Assembly (NCBI GenBank): GCA_964371725.1
Contig: CAYJNQ010000007.1
Coordinates: 16,860 to 80,859 of the forward strand
Source of the DNA: JAAYCI01 sp964371725
GTDB lineage: Bacteria; Bacillota; Clostridia; Oscillospirales; Ruminococcaceae
Direction of reading: 5' to 3'
Length of the DNA stretch: 64,000 nucleotides
The first letter of the stretch is position 1. Each line of letters opens with the position of its first letter. The position numbers and the translations under genes are program-made. This document shows positions 1-11,830 of the stretch, piece after piece. The notes under the pieces were generated by a model that ran no database searches, was not told where the DNA came from, and worked only from the letters and a program-made list of their open reading frames with translations.

Positions 1-424
1 CAAGTGTTACCATGACCACATCCCGGCAACCTTTGGCCGCACCGGCTACGCATTCGCCCAGCACCGCGCAGTTGGCGTCGTTGGAAAGCCGAATGGGTAT
101 GCCGGGGAAATGGTGTTGAAGCTCCTCTGTTAAGGGTACATTGTGCCAACCAAAGTTACCCGCATAAGTTACAATGCCACGCTTATGGTCTATCATGCCG
201 GGGCTGCCTATGCCGATTTTATCGATTTGTTCTTTACTTTGCCCAAGGTGTGAAAGCAACTCTTCCACGAGCACGAACATATCGCGCACCACTTCCGGAA
301 AAGCACGCTCATGCTGCCGCGTCTTAAAGCGATCTTTTCCAAGGAGTTCATTTTCCTTTGTAAAGATGCCCACTTTGGTGTTGGTGCCGCCAACATCAAT
401 GCCCACTCTCAATTTCTTTTCCAT
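1..424 (-). CDS. ROK family sugar kinase (glucokinase-like), partial
   Basis: The 141 N-terminal codons are visible; the C-terminus lies beyond the left edge. The start is the ATG complementary to 422-424, preceded by GAGGGGG with a 6-base gap. The N-terminus carries the ASKHA phosphate-binding motif GIDVGGTNTKVG at residues 8-19, and later GIGSPGMID and LSNDANCAVLGE, all typical of ROK glucokinases and sugar kinases. Family members phosphorylate glucose or related hexoses with ATP in the cytoplasm. The zinc-binding region that separates ROK kinases from repressors is outside the window, but no N-terminal helix-turn-helix precedes the kinase fold, so a kinase rather than a NagC-type repressor is likely. 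It starts 41 bases after secA on the same strand and may be co-transcribed. Exact sugar specificity cannot be told. Confidence 0.88.
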   Translation of the reverse strand, partial: MEKKLRVGIDVGGTNTKVGIFTKENELLGKDRFKTRQHERAFPEVVRDMFVLVEELLSHLGQSKEQIDKIGIGSPGMIDHKRGIVTYAGNFGWHNVPLTEELQHHFPGIPIRLSNDANCAVLGECVAGAAKGCRDVVMVTL

Positions 425-465
425 CGGTATCCCCCTCAAAAAAAGCACGACTTATGAAAGATATA

Positions 466-3231
<2,766 letters not shown>

Positions 3232-3282
3232 TGTTCAAACTCCCTGTTGTTTTATTGGATATCTGCATGATGGTATGAATAC

Positions 3283-3311
3283 AAAATAACACGTATGCGG
3301 CTTTCCTGCAA
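3283..3311 (-). promoter_or_regulatory. Probable sigma-A promoter of secA
   Basis: On the minus strand, TTGCAG (-35, 3306-3311) and TATTTT (-10, 3283-3288) are separated by 17 bases, about 50 bases before the secA start codon. Confidence 0.5.
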
Positions 3312-3318
3312 GTGAAAA

Positions 3319-3359
3319 GAATGTGTGCATCCGTTTTAAAAACAGCTTGGCACACATTC
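3319..3359 (-). terminator. Probable terminator after fakA
   Basis: A perfect 10-base inverted repeat (GAATGTGTGC and GCACACATTC) with a 21-base loop sits downstream of fakA; on the minus strand it is followed by TTTT. The T-run is short, so an operator or a weak terminator are both possible. Confidence 0.45.
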
Positions 3360-3422
3360 CTTAGAGACATTCTCACAAAAACGGCTAAAGCCCTTATGGT
3401 TTTTGCGGTAAAAAGGCATTGC

Positions 3423-5108
3423 CTATTCTACCGAAACCATGTAGTAATACACGGGTTGCCCACCAAAGAGCAGGGAAACCTCTACACCGGAAGGCAGTTT
3501 GGCACGCAATTGATCCATTGTGCGTGTGGCATCTTCCTCGCGCACATCACAACCGGCTATCAAGGTGACAAAACTGGTGTCTTTTTTACACATGCCCCGC
3601 ACAAGACGATGCACTACCTTGCCCACATCATTTCCCACAAGCGAAAGCTTTCCGTTGTCCAAACCCAAAATTTCGCCGCGCTTTATTTTTTTGCCGTCGA
3701 ATTCAGTGTTGCGCGAGGCAAAGGTAACCAGGCCGGTTTTCACCTGTTCGGCCATTTTGTTCATTTCAATGAGATTTTTTTCGGTGCTTAGGCCGGCATC
3801 AAAGGCCAGCATGGCGCTCATCCCTTGTGGGATGGTGCGTGTGGGAACCACCACCACATTGCGATCGGCCAATTTTTTGGCCTGCTCCGCCGCCAAAATA
3901 ATATTTTTGTTATTGGGAAGCACAAAAACCTGCTTTGCCGGCACACTTTGCACCGCCTGCAAGATGGTATCTGTAGAGGGGTTCATGGTTTGTCCGCCGC
4001 TTACCACCACATCAATACCCAAATCTAAAAAGATTTCGCGCAGGCCAGCCCCTGCGGCAACGGCCACAAAACCCACCTCGCGCTCGTTGTCTACCGCGGC
4101 ATATAAAAATTCCCCTTCGCCGCTCTTTTCAGCCTCCACTTGCTTTTCAAGACCCTGCCCTTGCATCTGGCGTGCCTCGTATTGCTCCAGCATATTTTCT
4201 ATTTTCAGCTTGCTTAAATAGCCATAACTCAGTGCTTTTGAAAGCACAAGCCCGGGGTCGGCCGTGTGCACATGGCACTTGATGATTTTTTCGTCTTCCA
4301 CCACAACCACACTGTCGCCGTTGCTCTCTAAAAAGGCGCGCAGCTTTAAGGGGTCTTGGTTGTTTTCGCGGTGCACCAAAAATTCGGTGCAATAGGCGTT
4401 GGACATGTCGGGTTGTAATTCATGCGCAAACACACCTTTTCCCACATTTGTTGTGGAAAGTTTTGCCTTTGCAGCTTTTTCCTCTTCGGGAGGGCTGGCC
4501 ACCTTTCCCCCCACAACAACAGCATGCATACCCGCCAAAATATAGCAAAGGCCCTTTCCGCCCGAATCCACAACATCTGCCTTTTTCAAAATGGGCAACT
4601 GGTCGGGTGTTTTGGCCAGGGCTTCTTCCGCGCTTGCCACAATCAGGTCCCACTGGCTTTTTTCATCATTGGGCTTTTGTTCGTTCAGCGTTTCACTCAC
4701 CACGCGCGCCACGGTAAGCATCGTGCCTTCTGTTGGTTTCATCACGGCCTTATAAGCGGCCGATACACCCGTTTCAAATGCCTTGGCAATGTCTTCGCAG
4801 CTTGCGGTTTTCTTGCCGGCCAGCTCCTTTGAAAACCCACGAAACAGCAACGAGGTGATGACACCGGAATTGCCCCGTGCACCACGCAACATGGCACCTG
4901 CGGCCACCTCGGCCGCTTCCCCCACGGTGCAATCATCCTTCAGGTGCACAAGCTCATCTCGCGCGGCCGTCACGGTCATACTCATATTCGTTCCTGTGTC
5001 TCCGTCCGGCACCGGAAACACGTTGAGTTCATCTACCTCTGCACTATTCTTACGGATGTTGTTTGCCCCTGAAATGATGGCATCCCGCAACACCTTTCCC
5101 TTTATCAT
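3423..5108 (-). CDS. fakA: Fatty acid kinase catalytic subunit FakA (YloV, DAK2 domain)
   Basis: FakA phosphorylates exogenous fatty acids carried by a FakB (DegV-type) binding protein, feeding acyl-phosphate to phospholipid synthesis. The 561-residue protein has an N-terminal DhaL/DAK2 domain (about residues 8-200) with the nucleotide and magnesium loops NVFPVPDGDTGTNMS and GARGNSGVITS, then the two FakA-type middle and C-terminal domains (GGQTMNPSTDTIL near residue 375). The start ATG is at 5106-5108 behind GAGGTGAGG. It follows an Asp23-family gene by 44 bases, the usual Bacillota order. No fakB is present in this window, so the binding subunit must be encoded elsewhere. Confidence 0.95.
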   Translation of the reverse strand: MIKGKVLRDAIISGANNIRKNSAEVDELNVFPVPDGDTGTNMSMTVTAARDELVHLKDDCTVGEAAEVAAGAMLRGARGNSGVITSLLFRGFSKELAGKKTASCEDIAKAFETGVSAAYKAVMKPTEGTMLTVARVVSETLNEQKPNDEKSQWDLIVASAEEALAKTPDQLPILKKADVVDSGGKGLCYILAGMHAVVVGGKVASPPEEEKAAKAKLSTTNVGKGVFAHELQPDMSNAYCTEFLVHRENNQDPLKLRAFLESNGDSVVVVEDEKIIKCHVHTADPGLVLSKALSYGYLSKLKIENMLEQYEARQMQGQGLEKQVEAEKSGEGEFLYAAVDNEREVGFVAVAAGAGLREIFLDLGIDVVVSGGQTMNPSTDTILQAVQSVPAKQVFVLPNNKNIILAAEQAKKLADRNVVVVPTRTIPQGMSAMLAFDAGLSTEKNLIEMNKMAEQVKTGLVTFASRNTEFDGKKIKRGEILGLDNGKLSLVGNDVGKVVHRLVRGMCKKDTSFVTLIAGCDVREEDATRTMDQLRAKLPSGVEVSLLFGGQPVYYYMVSVE

Positions 5109-5152
5109 GTCCTCACCTCAAAATATACTTCTTCTTCGTACTCACGTTATTT

Positions 5153-5500
5153 TTACGACACTACACCATCCACTGAAACATGGATGCGCTCCACCTCATA
5201 CCCGGTTGCCTTTTCCACCGCATAACATACATTTTGCTTGATCATTTTCACTGTTTGCGGAATGTTCACACCATACACTACCTTGATATGCAGGTCGATT
5301 TGGAGCTTTCCGTTCTCCTCCTCCACAGACACACCCGTTTGTGAAAACTCCGGGTTTAAAAATGCTTTTATACTTTCTTTTGTGTCTTGGTCGGCCATGC
5401 CTGCAACACCAACGGCATTTTTGGTGGCATTGTTGATAAGCTCTGCAAAATAGCGTTCGCTGATACAAATTTTTCCATTCGGGTTATAGTAAGAAATCAT
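5153..5500 (-). CDS. Asp23/Gls24 family envelope stress protein (YloU-like)
   Basis: A 115-residue Asp23/Gls24 domain protein. The ATG at 5498-5500 is chosen because GGAGGG lies immediately upstream; an in-frame extension to 5557 has no ribosome site. Family hallmarks seen are GKICISERYFAELINNA at the start, VGVAGMAD, and an internal VDLHI-type strand (IDLHIKVVYGVNIP). Family members are small cytoplasmic proteins that assemble near the membrane and are linked to envelope stress in staphylococci and bacilli; the biochemical activity is not established. It forms a conserved pair with the downstream fakA. A minus-strand promoter lies about 80 bases upstream. Confidence 0.92.
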   Translation of the reverse strand: MISYYNPNGKICISERYFAELINNATKNAVGVAGMADQDTKESIKAFLNPEFSQTGVSVEEENGKLQIDLHIKVVYGVNIPQTVKMIKQNVCYAVEKATGYEVERIHVSVDGVVS

Positions 5501-5577
5501 CAAACGCCCTCCCTTTATATGGAGACATTGGCCTTGGGGCACTTTACCCAAAACCAAGTCCTGAAAATGGTTTTCTT

Positions 5578-5606
5578 ATTATACAATAAATAAAAAAAAA
5601 AGTACA
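5578..5606 (-). promoter_or_regulatory. Probable promoter of Asp23 gene and fakA
   Basis: On the minus strand a consensus -10 TATAAT (5578-5583) is preceded at 17 bases by a weak -35 TGTACT (5601-5606), with a T-rich spacer between. Confidence 0.5.
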
Positions 5607-5624
5607 GTTTCTTTTTCAGGGTAT

Positions 5625-5653
5625 TTGTCAGATATGAAAAAGTGTGCTACTAT
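5625..5653 (+). promoter_or_regulatory. Probable promoter of the ABC exporter operon
   Basis: TTGTCA (5625-5630), a 17-base spacer and TACTAT (5648-5653), about 65 bases before the small membrane protein gene. Confidence 0.55.
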
Positions 5654-5718
5654 AAACCAAATGTGATTCAATTTTTGTATATTGAAACCCCGCCCACCGT
5701 GCGACAAAAGGGGGATTT

Positions 5719-5949
5719 ATGCACGCATCTCGCCTTTCTTTATTGGCCCTTATGGGTGGTCTTTTTAGTTTTATTTTGTTGCTTCCCTTTCCTTTGGGCC
5801 GTTGGCTTGGCCTGGTTTTTGCGGTTCTGGGCGTGAGCTGTGGTCGCTTTGGAAAACCAAAGGGAAAAAGGCAAGAAGTTTTTTGCCTGCTTGGCATGTT
5901 GTTGCCACCATTGGCCTGTTTACTCTATTTTCTTCTGTATTTTTTTTAG
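5719..5949 (+). CDS. Small hydrophobic membrane protein of unknown function
   Basis: A 76-residue protein with ATG at 5719 preceded by AAAAGGGGG. It has two strongly hydrophobic stretches (about residues 5-37 and 58-76) separated by a short basic segment rich in Lys, Gly and Arg, giving a two-helix hairpin topology with a positively charged loop. No family is recognised. It lies 41 bases upstream of the two ABC exporter genes behind a shared promoter, so it could be a small accessory subunit or simply an unrelated leader gene. Its composition is biased but the ribosome site and position argue that it is real. Confidence 0.6.
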   Translation: MHASRLSLLALMGGLFSFILLLPFPLGRWLGLVFAVLGVSCGRFGKPKGKRQEVFCLLGMLLPPLACLLYFLLYFF

Positions 5950-5990
5950 GCGGATGCTCTGTTTAACATCTTAGTAAGGGAGGTTATTGT

Positions 5991-7703
5991 GTGTTAAAAC
6001 TGTATCGCGGGCTTTCCAAATATTCGGGTGAAATGGTTCTTTTGCTAATTTGCCTGTGTGGACAATCTTTTTCCATGCTATTTTTGCCCAATGTGATGAG
6101 CACGATTGTGAATGTGGGGGTGGCCAATCAAGACATTCCCTTTATTTTGCAAAGCGGGCTTTGGATGTTGCTAATTGCTTTGGCGGGGTCGTTCTGTGCC
6201 ATTGGAGTGGGCTATTTTGCATCGAAATCGGGCGTGGGGTTGTGCACCGACATCCGCAAAAAATTGTTTTGCCATGTCAGCCTGTTCACCTTGTCCGAAT
6301 TTGACAAAGTGGGCACTGCTTCACTTACCACGCGCAGCACAAACGACATCATGCAGCTTCAAAACTTCACCATCATGATGTTTCGTATCATCGTTCTTGC
6401 ACCCATTATGTGCATCGGCGGTGTGGTGCTTTCTTTGCAAAAAAATACGCAGCTGGCCCTTGTGCTCATTGCCTGTATCCCCATTATTTTGCTGGCTCTT
6501 GTGTTTATTTTGCGCCGTGTCATCCCGGTGTTTACCGCCGTGCAACAAAAGCTGGATCATTTAAACTTGGTGTTGCGCGAAAACATCACCGGTGTGCGTG
6601 TGATTCGGGCTTTTACCGCAGAGGAACGCGAACAGGAACGCTTTGATGAAGCCAATGAAACCATGACGGCCTCGTCGGTGCGCAGCCAAACGGTGGTGGC
6701 CACACTCATGCCATTGATGATGCTTGTGATGAACTTATGCACCGTGTTGATTGTGTGGTTTGGCGGCAACCAAATAGCCGTGGGGCAAATGCAAGTGGGC
6801 GATTTGATGGCGTTCATCCAGTACATGATGCTGATTATGTATGCCCTCATTATGATGAGCCTGATTTTGGCCCTGATGCCACGCAGCATGGTTTGTGCAA
6901 AGCGCATCAATGAGGTGCTGGCCATAGAGCCTACCATCGTGAATGCACAAAACGCGCAAAAACCCGAAACCCCGAGCGGCGTTGTGGAGTTTCGTGATGT
7001 GGCCTTGCGCTATGGAGACAGCGAAGCCGCCGCAGTGCGGCACATTAGTTTCACAGCGAGCCCGGGTAAAACCACAGCCATCATCGGTGCCACGGGTAGC
7101 GGGAAAAGCTCGGTTATTTGTCTCATCCCTCGCCTGCGAGATGTGAGCGAGGGAGAAGTTCTTGTGGACGGCATCAATGTGAAAGACTATGACCTTGCCA
7201 CTTTGCGAAGCCGCATCGGCTATGTGCCACAGAAATCCATGCTGTTTTCGGGCACAATTCGTTCGAACATTGCCTACGGGCAAAAGGATTTGCCTTTTGA
7301 GCGCATTGAGAGGGCTGCACGCATTGCCCAGGCGGAAGGGTTTATTTTACAAAAGGAAAAACAATACGATGACCCCGTGGCCCAAGGCGGCACCAATGTT
7401 TCGGGTGGCCAGCGCCAGCGCCTCACCATTGCCAGGGCCTTTGCCTCGAACGCCTCCATCTTTGTGTTCGACGATAGCTTTTCGGCACTGGATTTCAAAA
7501 CGGATGCCGCGTTGCGCGCATCCATTCGTGAAAATAACCCGGACGCCACCCTCATTATTGTGGCGCAGCGTGTAAACACCATTTTGAGCGCCGACAACAT
7601 TCTGGTGCTTGATGAAGGTGAGATAGTGGGGCAAGGCACCCACGAAGAACTCGTTAAAAACTGCCCCGTGTACGCAGAGATTGCGTCCACACAACTCTCG
7701 TAA
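5991..7703 (+). CDS. ABC exporter half-transporter with degenerate ATPase site
   Basis: A 570-residue type IV ABC exporter subunit: six-helix transmembrane domain (about residues 15-300) fused to an ATPase domain. GTG start at 5991 with AAGGGAGG seven bases upstream. The Walker A motif GATGSGKSS is near residues 366-374 and the signature VSGGQRQRL is intact. The Walker B catalytic glutamate is replaced by aspartate (FDDS, D495) and the H-loop histidine by glutamine (AQRV, Q526). These substitutions mark the degenerate partner of heterodimeric exporters such as TM287/288. The next gene, 14 bases downstream, supplies the canonical Walker B and H-loop, so the two should form one exporter. The substrate is unknown; drugs, lipids or peptides are typical for the class. 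Confidence 0.93.
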   Translation: MLKLYRGLSKYSGEMVLLLICLCGQSFSMLFLPNVMSTIVNVGVANQDIPFILQSGLWMLLIALAGSFCAIGVGYFASKSGVGLCTDIRKKLFCHVSLFTLSEFDKVGTASLTTRSTNDIMQLQNFTIMMFRIIVLAPIMCIGGVVLSLQKNTQLALVLIACIPIILLALVFILRRVIPVFTAVQQKLDHLNLVLRENITGVRVIRAFTAEEREQERFDEANETMTASSVRSQTVVATLMPLMMLVMNLCTVLIVWFGGNQIAVGQMQVGDLMAFIQYMMLIMYALIMMSLILALMPRSMVCAKRINEVLAIEPTIVNAQNAQKPETPSGVVEFRDVALRYGDSEAAAVRHISFTASPGKTTAIIGATGSGKSSVICLIPRLRDVSEGEVLVDGINVKDYDLATLRSRIGYVPQKSMLFSGTIRSNIAYGQKDLPFERIERAARIAQAEGFILQKEKQYDDPVAQGGTNVSGGQRQRLTIARAFASNASIFVFDDSFSALDFKTDAALRASIRENNPDATLIIVAQRVNTILSADNILVLDEGEIVGQGTHEELVKNCPVYAEIASTQLS

Positions 7704-7717
7704 AGGAGGGCATGAAC

Positions 7718-9514
7718 ATGGCTGATTTTACGGCATTTGCAAAACAAAAAACACAGAAAAAGCCAAAGGCGCAAGATTTTGGTGGCACGGTGCGCCGCTT
7801 GCTTCACTACTTTGTTCCCTACCGCTACCGCGTTTTTGCCATGATTTTTTGTGCTTTGTTCGGTGTGTTTTTCAATATTTTGGGGCCTCGAATTCTAGGC
7901 GAAGCCACCAATATCATTGCGCTGGGTGTGGCCGAGGGCGAAATTCAGTTTTTGCGGTTTCATTTAACCCTTGTAGCTTTGGTTTTTGTGTATGGCCTTT
8001 CGGCGGCGTTCACCTACACACAACAAAAAATAACGGCCAATGTGGCGCAAACCACATTGTCGGATTTGCGCACAGAGGTAGATGAGAAAATTCATCGCCT
8101 ACCTTTAAACTATTACGACACGCACACCCACGGCGATATCCTTTCCCGCACCACTACAGACATTGAAACCATCAGCACCACCTTGCAGCAATTGCTTACG
8201 CAGTTCATTACATCGGCTTTCACCATTGTGGGCATCGTTATCATGATGCTCACCATCAGTTGGCAAATGACTGTGATTGCCCTTTTGGTGCTTCCGGCGG
8301 CCTTGAGCCTGTGCACGGCCGTAATTCGCCGCAGCCAAAAATACTACATTGGCCAGCAGCAAAAGCTGGGTGGTGTGAGCAGCTATGTGGAGGAATTGTA
8401 CTCGGGGCACACCATCATGAAACTGTATGGCACCGAAGACATAAGCTGCCATGAATTCAATGACATGAATGACACCCTTTATGAAGATGCACGCCGCGCA
8501 CAGTTTACCTCCAGCATCATGATGCCACTTACCAACCTTGTGGGCAACATTGGTTATGTGGGCGTGTGTGTGTTTGGCGGCGTTTTGGCCTCGGGCGGTA
8601 GCCTTACCGTGGGTTCCATCCAAGCATTTATTCAGTATATGCAGCAGTTCACACTGCCCATCACCCAAACCACCAACATCATCAACCTTTTGCAAAGCAC
8701 CATCGCCGCGGCCGAGCGTGTGTTTAGCCTATTGGACGAAGAAGTGGAAACACCCGAGCGTGACGCACTGCAAGAGCCCGCCCGTGTGCAAGGAGACATT
8801 GTATTCGACGGTGTGCAGTTCGGCTACACGCCAAATCGCCTGCTCATCACCGATATGAACGTGCATGTGAAGGCGGGCCAAAAGGTGGGAATTTGCGGCC
8901 CCACCGGTGCCGGAAAAACCACGTTAATCAACTTGCTTATGCGTTTTTATAATGTAAATGACGGTACGATTCGCATCGATGGCATCGACAGCTACGACAT
9001 GAGCCGGAAAAGCTTACGCCGCCTGTTTGGCATGGTGTTGCAAGACACTTGGCTGTATTCGGCCACCATTCGCGACAACATCCGCTACGGCCGACCGGAG
9101 GCCACCGATGAGGAGGTGGAAGAGGCTTGCCGCATGGCCAATGCCGATTTCTTCATCCGCGCCTTGCCGGAAGGTTATGAAACCATGCTGGAAGAAGATG
9201 CTTCCAACTTCTCCGCCGGCCAAAAACAACTTCTTACCATTGCGCGTGCTTTTTGTGCCAAGCCACAAATTCTAATTTTAGATGAAGCCACCTCCTCGGT
9301 GGATACACGCACCGAGAAGTTGATTGGCGAGGCCATGAGCCGTCTCACAGAGGGAAAAACCAACTTCCAAATTGCCCATCGCCTTTCCACCATTCGTGAT
9401 TCCGACCTGATTTTAGTGCTGCGCGACGGGGATTTGGTGGAGCAGGGAAACCACGATGAGCTGCTCTCCATGAACGGTACCTATGCGGAATTGTATCGCA
9501 GCCAATATGCATAG
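7718..9514 (+). CDS. ABC exporter half-transporter, catalytic partner
   Basis: A 598-residue ABC exporter subunit with a transmembrane domain (about residues 30-330) and an ATPase domain. It has Walker A GPTGAGKTT, canonical Walker B with glutamate (ILILDEATSS) and an H-loop histidine (AHRLS). Its own signature is altered to FSAGQKQ in place of LSGGQ, which is the usual counterpart of the degenerate Walker B in the partner protein: together they make one consensus and one degenerate ATP site. Two ATGs lie at 7712 and 7718; the second is preferred because GGAGG sits eight bases before it. It is co-transcribed with the preceding gene and ends at a bidirectional terminator. Confidence 0.93.
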   Translation: MADFTAFAKQKTQKKPKAQDFGGTVRRLLHYFVPYRYRVFAMIFCALFGVFFNILGPRILGEATNIIALGVAEGEIQFLRFHLTLVALVFVYGLSAAFTYTQQKITANVAQTTLSDLRTEVDEKIHRLPLNYYDTHTHGDILSRTTTDIETISTTLQQLLTQFITSAFTIVGIVIMMLTISWQMTVIALLVLPAALSLCTAVIRRSQKYYIGQQQKLGGVSSYVEELYSGHTIMKLYGTEDISCHEFNDMNDTLYEDARRAQFTSSIMMPLTNLVGNIGYVGVCVFGGVLASGGSLTVGSIQAFIQYMQQFTLPITQTTNIINLLQSTIAAAERVFSLLDEEVETPERDALQEPARVQGDIVFDGVQFGYTPNRLLITDMNVHVKAGQKVGICGPTGAGKTTLINLLMRFYNVNDGTIRIDGIDSYDMSRKSLRRLFGMVLQDTWLYSATIRDNIRYGRPEATDEEVEEACRMANADFFIRALPEGYETMLEEDASNFSAGQKQLLTIARAFCAKPQILILDEATSSVDTRTEKLIGEAMSRLTEGKTNFQIAHRLSTIRDSDLILVLRDGDLVEQGNHDELLSMNGTYAELYRSQYA

Positions 9515-9527
9515 CAAAAAAGCATGA

Positions 9528-9592
9528 CAAAGAAGCCACCATTTTGACTAAAAGCACAAAGGTGCGCTTTGTCAAAACCGGTGGCTTCTTTT
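9528..9592. terminator. Bidirectional terminator between ABC exporter and ftsH
   Basis: AAGAAGCCACC and GGTGGCTTCTT pair, extended by TTTTGAC/GTCAAAA, around a 17-base loop between convergent genes. T-rich stretches follow on both strands. Confidence 0.75.
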
Positions 9593-9614
9593 CAAGGTTG
9601 TTGTTTATGAGGGC

Positions 9615-11567
9615 TTATTCGGCCGATGCGCTTTGTTCCACAGTTTTAATTTCCTCGTTTGCTGCATCCGTGTTTTCCGGCTCTACACCCAACACCTCCA
9701 TAAACTCTTCGCCGGTGATGGTCTCTTTTTCAAGAAGATAGGCCGAAAGTTCATGTAGCTTTTCTTCATTTTCCTCCAAAATACCGCGTGCCTTTTCATG
9801 GGCAGAGCGAATGAGGCCAAGCACCTCTCGGTCGATGGCGGCTGCCGTTTCCGGCCCACAAGCCAGCTGCGTGTCGCCACCGAGGTACTGGTTTGTTACG
9901 GTTTCCAGCGCCATCATGTCAAACTCTTCGCTCATGCCATAGCGTGTTACCATGCTGCGTGCCATTTTTGTCAGTTTTTCAATGTCGTTTGCAGCGCCCG
10001 TTGTGGCCACTTTAAAAATAAGCTCCTCGGCACTGCGTCCACCGGCCAATGTAGCCATGCGGTTGAAGGCTTCCTTGCGGCTCATGAGGTGTTGTTCTTC
10101 TTCTTCCACCTGCATGGTATAGCCAAGTGCACCCGAGGTGCGCGGAATGATGGTGATTTTCGTCACCGGTGCGCTGTGTGTTTGCATAGCGGCCACAAGG
10201 GCATGGCCGATTTCGTGGTAGGCGATGATTTTCTTCTCTTTTTGGCTGATCACCTTGTTTTTGCGCTGTTGGCCGGCAATCACCGTTTCTACACTTTCCA
10301 TCAAATCGGCCTGCAACACCATGCGGCGGTTGTATTTCACTGCCCGCAAGGCACTTTCGTTGATGATGTTGGCCAAATCTGCGCCGGAGGCACCCGAAGT
10401 GGTGCGCGCAATGACATTCCAATCGATATCATCGTCCATCATCACTTGCTTTGCGTGCACTTGCAAAATGGCCTCGCGGCCTTTCAAATCAGGCAATTCC
10501 ACCGGGATGCGGCGGTCAAATCGGCCGGGGCGAAGCAGTGCGGCATCCAAACTTTCCGGGCGGTTCGTGGCAGCCAAAATCACAACACCCGAGGAACCGT
10601 CAAAACCGTCCATTTCACTGAGCAACTGGTTCAGCGTTTGTTCGCGCTCATCATTGCCGCCAAGTCCGGCGCCGTCTCGTTTTTTGCCAATTGTGTCCAT
10701 CTCATCAATGAACACGATACAAGGTGCCTTTTCCTTGGCTTGCTTGAACAAATCACGCACGCGGGCGGCGCCTCGGCCCACAAACATTTCCACAAATTCG
10801 CTGCCTGCGATGGAGAAAAAAGGAACACCGGCTTCCCCGGCCACCGCTTTTGCCAGCAGGGTTTTGCCCGTGCCCGGCGGGCCCACCAAAAGCGCGCCCT
10901 TGGGCATTTTGGCGCCCACAGATTTGTATTTTTCCGGGTTGTGCAAAAAATCCACAATTTCGTCCAAAGCCTCTTTTGCCTCGTCTTGCCCGGCCACATC
11001 ATCAAAGGTAATGCCCGTTTGTGCTTGCACATATACCTTGGCATTCGATTTTCCAAAGCTCATGGCGTCGCCGCCCATGCGTTTGGAGAGCATTCGGAAA
11101 AGTAGGTAGGACGAGCCCAAAATCAAAATCATGGGCAATAGCATGCTAAAAAGTTGCCCCAATACGCCCTGTTGTACGGGTACCGTTTGCGAAAATTCAA
11201 TGGGTTCACCGTTTGGGCCGGTGGCTGTTTCAAGGCGCTCCACAAGGCCCGAATCGTCTATCAGCCCCGTATAATAGGAAGTGGCGGCTACACCTGCCTC
11301 ACTTGCCGAGCCCTCTTCACCTGCTTCGCTATCCCCCACTTCAAAATCAATCCGCCCGGTGGTTTCATCCAACGAAACACTGCTTACCTCTCCCGCTTCT
11401 ACCTTGGCGAGAAACTCGTTGTAAGAAACCTCCACCTCACGTGAATTTTGAAACCATGGGAATACAACATATTGCATTACCATTAAAAGTAAAAGCGCAA
11501 TGCCCGCATAAACCAGAAATGTTTTTTGCTGGTTCTGCGGCTGATGCGGTTTTTGTTCATTGTTCAT
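9615..11567 (-). CDS. ftsH: ATP-dependent zinc metalloprotease FtsH
   Basis: FtsH is a hexameric membrane-anchored AAA+ protease that degrades damaged or short-lived membrane and cytosolic proteins. The 650-residue protein has transmembrane helices at about residues 17-36 and 136-158 flanking an extracytoplasmic domain rich in Glu and Ser. The AAA domain shows Walker A GPPGTGKT (229-236), Walker B FIDEMD (286-291) and a second-region-of-homology RPGRFDR. The zinc-protease motif HEIGH is at residues 451-455. ATG start at 11565-11567 with GGAGAC upstream and a strong promoter. It ends convergently with the ABC exporter. Confidence 0.98.
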   Translation of the reverse strand: MNNEQKPHQPQNQQKTFLVYAGIALLLLMVMQYVVFPWFQNSREVEVSYNEFLAKVEAGEVSSVSLDETTGRIDFEVGDSEAGEEGSASEAGVAATSYYTGLIDDSGLVERLETATGPNGEPIEFSQTVPVQQGVLGQLFSMLLPMILILGSSYLLFRMLSKRMGGDAMSFGKSNAKVYVQAQTGITFDDVAGQDEAKEALDEIVDFLHNPEKYKSVGAKMPKGALLVGPPGTGKTLLAKAVAGEAGVPFFSIAGSEFVEMFVGRGAARVRDLFKQAKEKAPCIVFIDEMDTIGKKRDGAGLGGNDEREQTLNQLLSEMDGFDGSSGVVILAATNRPESLDAALLRPGRFDRRIPVELPDLKGREAILQVHAKQVMMDDDIDWNVIARTTSGASGADLANIINESALRAVKYNRRMVLQADLMESVETVIAGQQRKNKVISQKEKKIIAYHEIGHALVAAMQTHSAPVTKITIIPRTSGALGYTMQVEEEEQHLMSRKEAFNRMATLAGGRSAEELIFKVATTGAANDIEKLTKMARSMVTRYGMSEEFDMMALETVTNQYLGGDTQLACGPETAAAIDREVLGLIRSAHEKARGILEENEEKLHELSAYLLEKETITGEEFMEVLGVEPENTDAANEEIKTVEQSASAE

Positions 11568-11609
11568 ATAGATGTCTCCTCTTTGTGTCCCGTTTCGGTC
11601 AACACACTA

Positions 11610-11638
11610 AGTCTAACGAAATTGAGTGTGCACGTCAA
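11610..11638 (-). promoter_or_regulatory. Strong promoter of ftsH
   Basis: TTGACG (-35, 11633-11638), a 17-base spacer and TAGACT (-10, 11610-11615) on the minus strand, about 45 bases before the ftsH start. CACACT and AGTGTG flank the -10 region as an imperfect inverted repeat that could be an operator, but this is not diagnostic. Confidence 0.65.
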
Positions 11639-11741
11639 GAAAAAGACATGAACAAACTGTGAACTCTAGCACTCTCCGCTTTCGTTTGCCACTCAACTCA
11701 TCATGCCCCTTTTTTCTCTAATTTATCACAACCAAACATTA

Positions 11742-11779
11742 AAAATACCCGTTTCCAAATCTCTGAAAACGGGTATTTG
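11742..11779 (-). terminator. Terminator of the short-chain dehydrogenase gene
   Basis: AAATACCCGTTT pairs with AAACGGGTATTT; on the minus strand the hairpin ends in a T-run, about 50 bases past the stop codon. Confidence 0.75.
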
Positions 11780-11830
11780 AAATTACATTTTGTAATGGCG
11801 GATGTTGAACCTGTGCGTTTTTGGCCACGT

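Noticed and set aside
9798..11105. A 435-codon open frame on the plus strand opposite ftsH
   Set aside because: It is antisense to ftsH, has no ribosome site or family, and is a by-product of codon bias; similar long antisense frames opposite secA and others were rejected for the same reason.
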